From Fimadaptatus sp963928645 (GTDB taxonomy: Bacteria > Bacillota > Clostridia > Christensenellales > Aristaeellaceae): a DNA stretch of 14,216 bases. Of this stretch, positions 13,062 through 14,216 are shown in pieces. Position 1 is the first letter of the stretch. Every line of letters starts with the position of its first letter. A program made the translations under genes and the position numbers. Below the pieces are notes generated by a model, which did not search any database, was not told the origin of the DNA, and saw only the letters and a program-made list of their open reading frames with translations. The stretch lies in the NCBI GenBank assembly GCA_963928645.1, contig CAWVGT010000103.1, positions 1 through 14,216 of the forward strand, in the 5' to 3' direction.

Positions 13062-14216
13062 TCAGTCGCTCAGCGCCTCCTCGGGCACATAGCCGGACTC
13101 GCCGTCCAGCGTGCGCACCAGCGCCCAGCTGTCCACATACTCAAGCACCTTCACTACCTCGCCGTCGGTCAGCTCGCGCACCACTTCCGCCTCGACGTCG
13201 GCCTCGGCCAGCAGCGCCGCGCCGCCCGCGCGCTCGCCCACCGCCGCCAGCGCGTCCGCGCTCTCAAACGGCAGTATGTACTGCGCCGAGCAGTAGCCCT
13301 CGTAGTCCTTATATACCACATAGTACCACTCGCCGCTGGCCGTTATGTCCACTATGTCGACCTCGTCGCCGCGCTTGAGCTTGTAGACCACCTCCGCCGA
13401 GGTGCTGGCCGAGCGCCGCATGTTCAGTTCCGACGCGGTCACGCGGCCCTTGGTCGTCACGCCCGGCTCGTACGTCGCGCCCGGCGTGGCGGTGGGCTGG
13501 GCCGTGGGCTGCGCGGTCGCGCTCGACTGCGGCGTGGAGGTGGGCTGCGCGCCCTCGAACGCCAGGTACTTGGTCTTTACATAGCCGCGCTTGCCCGCAT
13601 AGGTTATGTTCGCCCAGTCGCCGTCCACGCCGTTGCCCACGGAGTGCACCGTGACCTTCTCGCCGTTGCGCACCGTGCCCAGCGACGTGCTCTCGGTCGT
13701 GGGCAGCTGGCGTATGTTCATCGCGCCGTCGCACACCAGCGTCGCGGTCGTATCGCCGGACTGCGTGGGCGCGGTCGTGGGCGCGGTCGTCGGCGCGACG
13801 GTCGGCGCGGTCGTCGGCGCGGTCGTGCCCGCGCTCTCGTAGCGCAGGTATTGCGCGCTCACGTAAGCCGTGCTGCCGCTGTACTCTATCTGCGCCCAGC
13901 CGTTGGCTTCGCTGAGCACCGTGACCTTATCGCCCGGCTTGAGCGTGCCCAGTATGCGCGCGCTGGTGCTGGCCGACTGCCGCACATTCAGCGAGGTGGA
14001 GCAGTCGACCACGGCCTGGCGCGCCGCCTGCGCAGTCGCGGTCGGAGCCGCGGTGGGCGTCGCGGTCGGAGCCGCTGTCGGCGTCGCGGTCGGCGAGTCG
14101 ATATAGCGTATGTACTGCGCGCTCACGTACGCCGTGCCGCCATTGTACTCTATCTGCGCCCAGCCGTTTGCCTCGCTGAGCACCGTGACCCTGTTGCCCG
14201 GCTTTAGCGTGCCCAG
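13062..14216 (-). CDS. Multi-SH3-domain protein with Thr/Ala/Pro linkers, 5' end outside the window
   Basis: The C-terminal 384 residues of a larger protein; the frame is open to the window edge, so the start and any signal peptide are missing. It contains part of one bacterial SH3 domain and four further SH3-like units. The core signatures are SLNVRQSASTSARILGTLKPGDKV, with matching NIRQ and LNMRR forms in the next two, each followed by a G-W or G-E-W motif and a YVSAQY- or YVKTKY-like end. The last unit (ending GESGYVPEEALSD) is the most divergent. Linkers are low-complexity, such as TAAPTATPTAAPTA and TTAPTVAPTTAPTTAP, typical of exported wall-binding proteins. Bacterial SH3 domains often bind peptidoglycan, so a cell-surface role is likely but inferred. 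A strong terminator follows. Confidence 0.9.
   Translation of the reverse strand: MGTLKPGNRVTVLSEANGWAQIEYNGGTAYVSAQYIRYIDSPTATPTAAPTATPTAAPTATAQAARQAVVDCSTSLNVRQSASTSARILGTLKPGDKVTVLSEANGWAQIEYSGSTAYVSAQYLRYESAGTTAPTTAPTVAPTTAPTTAPTQSGDTTATLVCDGAMNIRQLPTTESTSLGTVRNGEKVTVHSVGNGVDGDWANITYAGKRGYVKTKYLAFEGAQPTSTPQSSATAQPTAQPTATPGATYEPGVTTKGRVTASELNMRRSASTSAEVVYKLKRGDEVDIVDITASGEWYYVVYKDYEGYCSAQYILPFESADALAAVGERAGGAALLAEADVEAEVVRELTDGEVVKVLEYVDSWALVRTLDGESGYVPEEALSD
13841..14216 (-). repeat. Recent duplication of an SH3-domain unit at DNA level
   Basis: Positions 13841-13952 and 14105-14216 are alignable without gaps and identical at 99 of 112 bases, with a period of 264 bp (88 codons). Several differences are in third positions. 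Between them the linker DNA is built of short tandem units such as GCGGTCGGAGCC and GCGGTGGGCGTC (14038-14095). A second short-unit array, based on GGCGCGGTCGT, lies at about 13768-13828. Confidence 0.85.

Overview
The window reads as GC-rich (roughly two-thirds G+C by eye) bacterial chromosome, most likely from an anaerobic Bacillota/Clostridia-type lineage. This is an inference from three things: greA directly upstream of class II lysS, an electron-bifurcating NfnAB pair, and strong GGAGG ribosome binding sites with sigma-A type promoters. All supported genes lie on the minus strand, so transcription runs from high to low coordinates. The plus strand carries only long antisense open frames typical of GC-rich coding DNA.

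Layout, in the direction of transcription. (1) 14216-13062: the 3' part of a multi-SH3-domain, probably exported protein, cut by the window edge and followed by a strong intrinsic terminator at about 12751-12795. (2) 12796-11869: a gene-less, visibly lower-GC stretch holding decayed copies of a repeat that carries a terminator-like hairpin. (3) 11765-10226: two uncharacterised genes read from a good promoter. (4) 10085-8475: an MFS-type membrane transporter with a long disordered N-terminus. (5) 8417-5149: a promoter, a structured leader with an attenuator-like hairpin, then greA, lysS and a membrane-anchored unknown protein with an acidic tail, closed by a terminator. (6) 4877-2506: promoter, nfnA and nfnB overlapping by 11 bp, then a terminator. 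(7) 2340-2051: three copies of an 83-bp repeat. (8) 1950-270: promoter, obg and yhbY. (9) 203-2: two copies of a GC-rich ~75-bp repeat.

Functional picture: mostly housekeeping. Obg and YhbY act on the large ribosomal subunit, GreA rescues stalled RNA polymerase, LysRS charges tRNA-Lys, and NfnAB balances NADH, NADPH and ferredoxin pools in anaerobes. No mobile element, CRISPR array, phage or defence system was seen.

The most notable signals are: dominance of the rare isoleucine codon ATA in GC-rich genes (15 of 19 Ile codons in obg, 11 of 14 in nfnA, counted by hand); an attenuator-like leader before greA-lysS; a hairpin placed exactly between the obg Shine-Dalgarno and its start codon; and two unrelated families of intergenic repeats.
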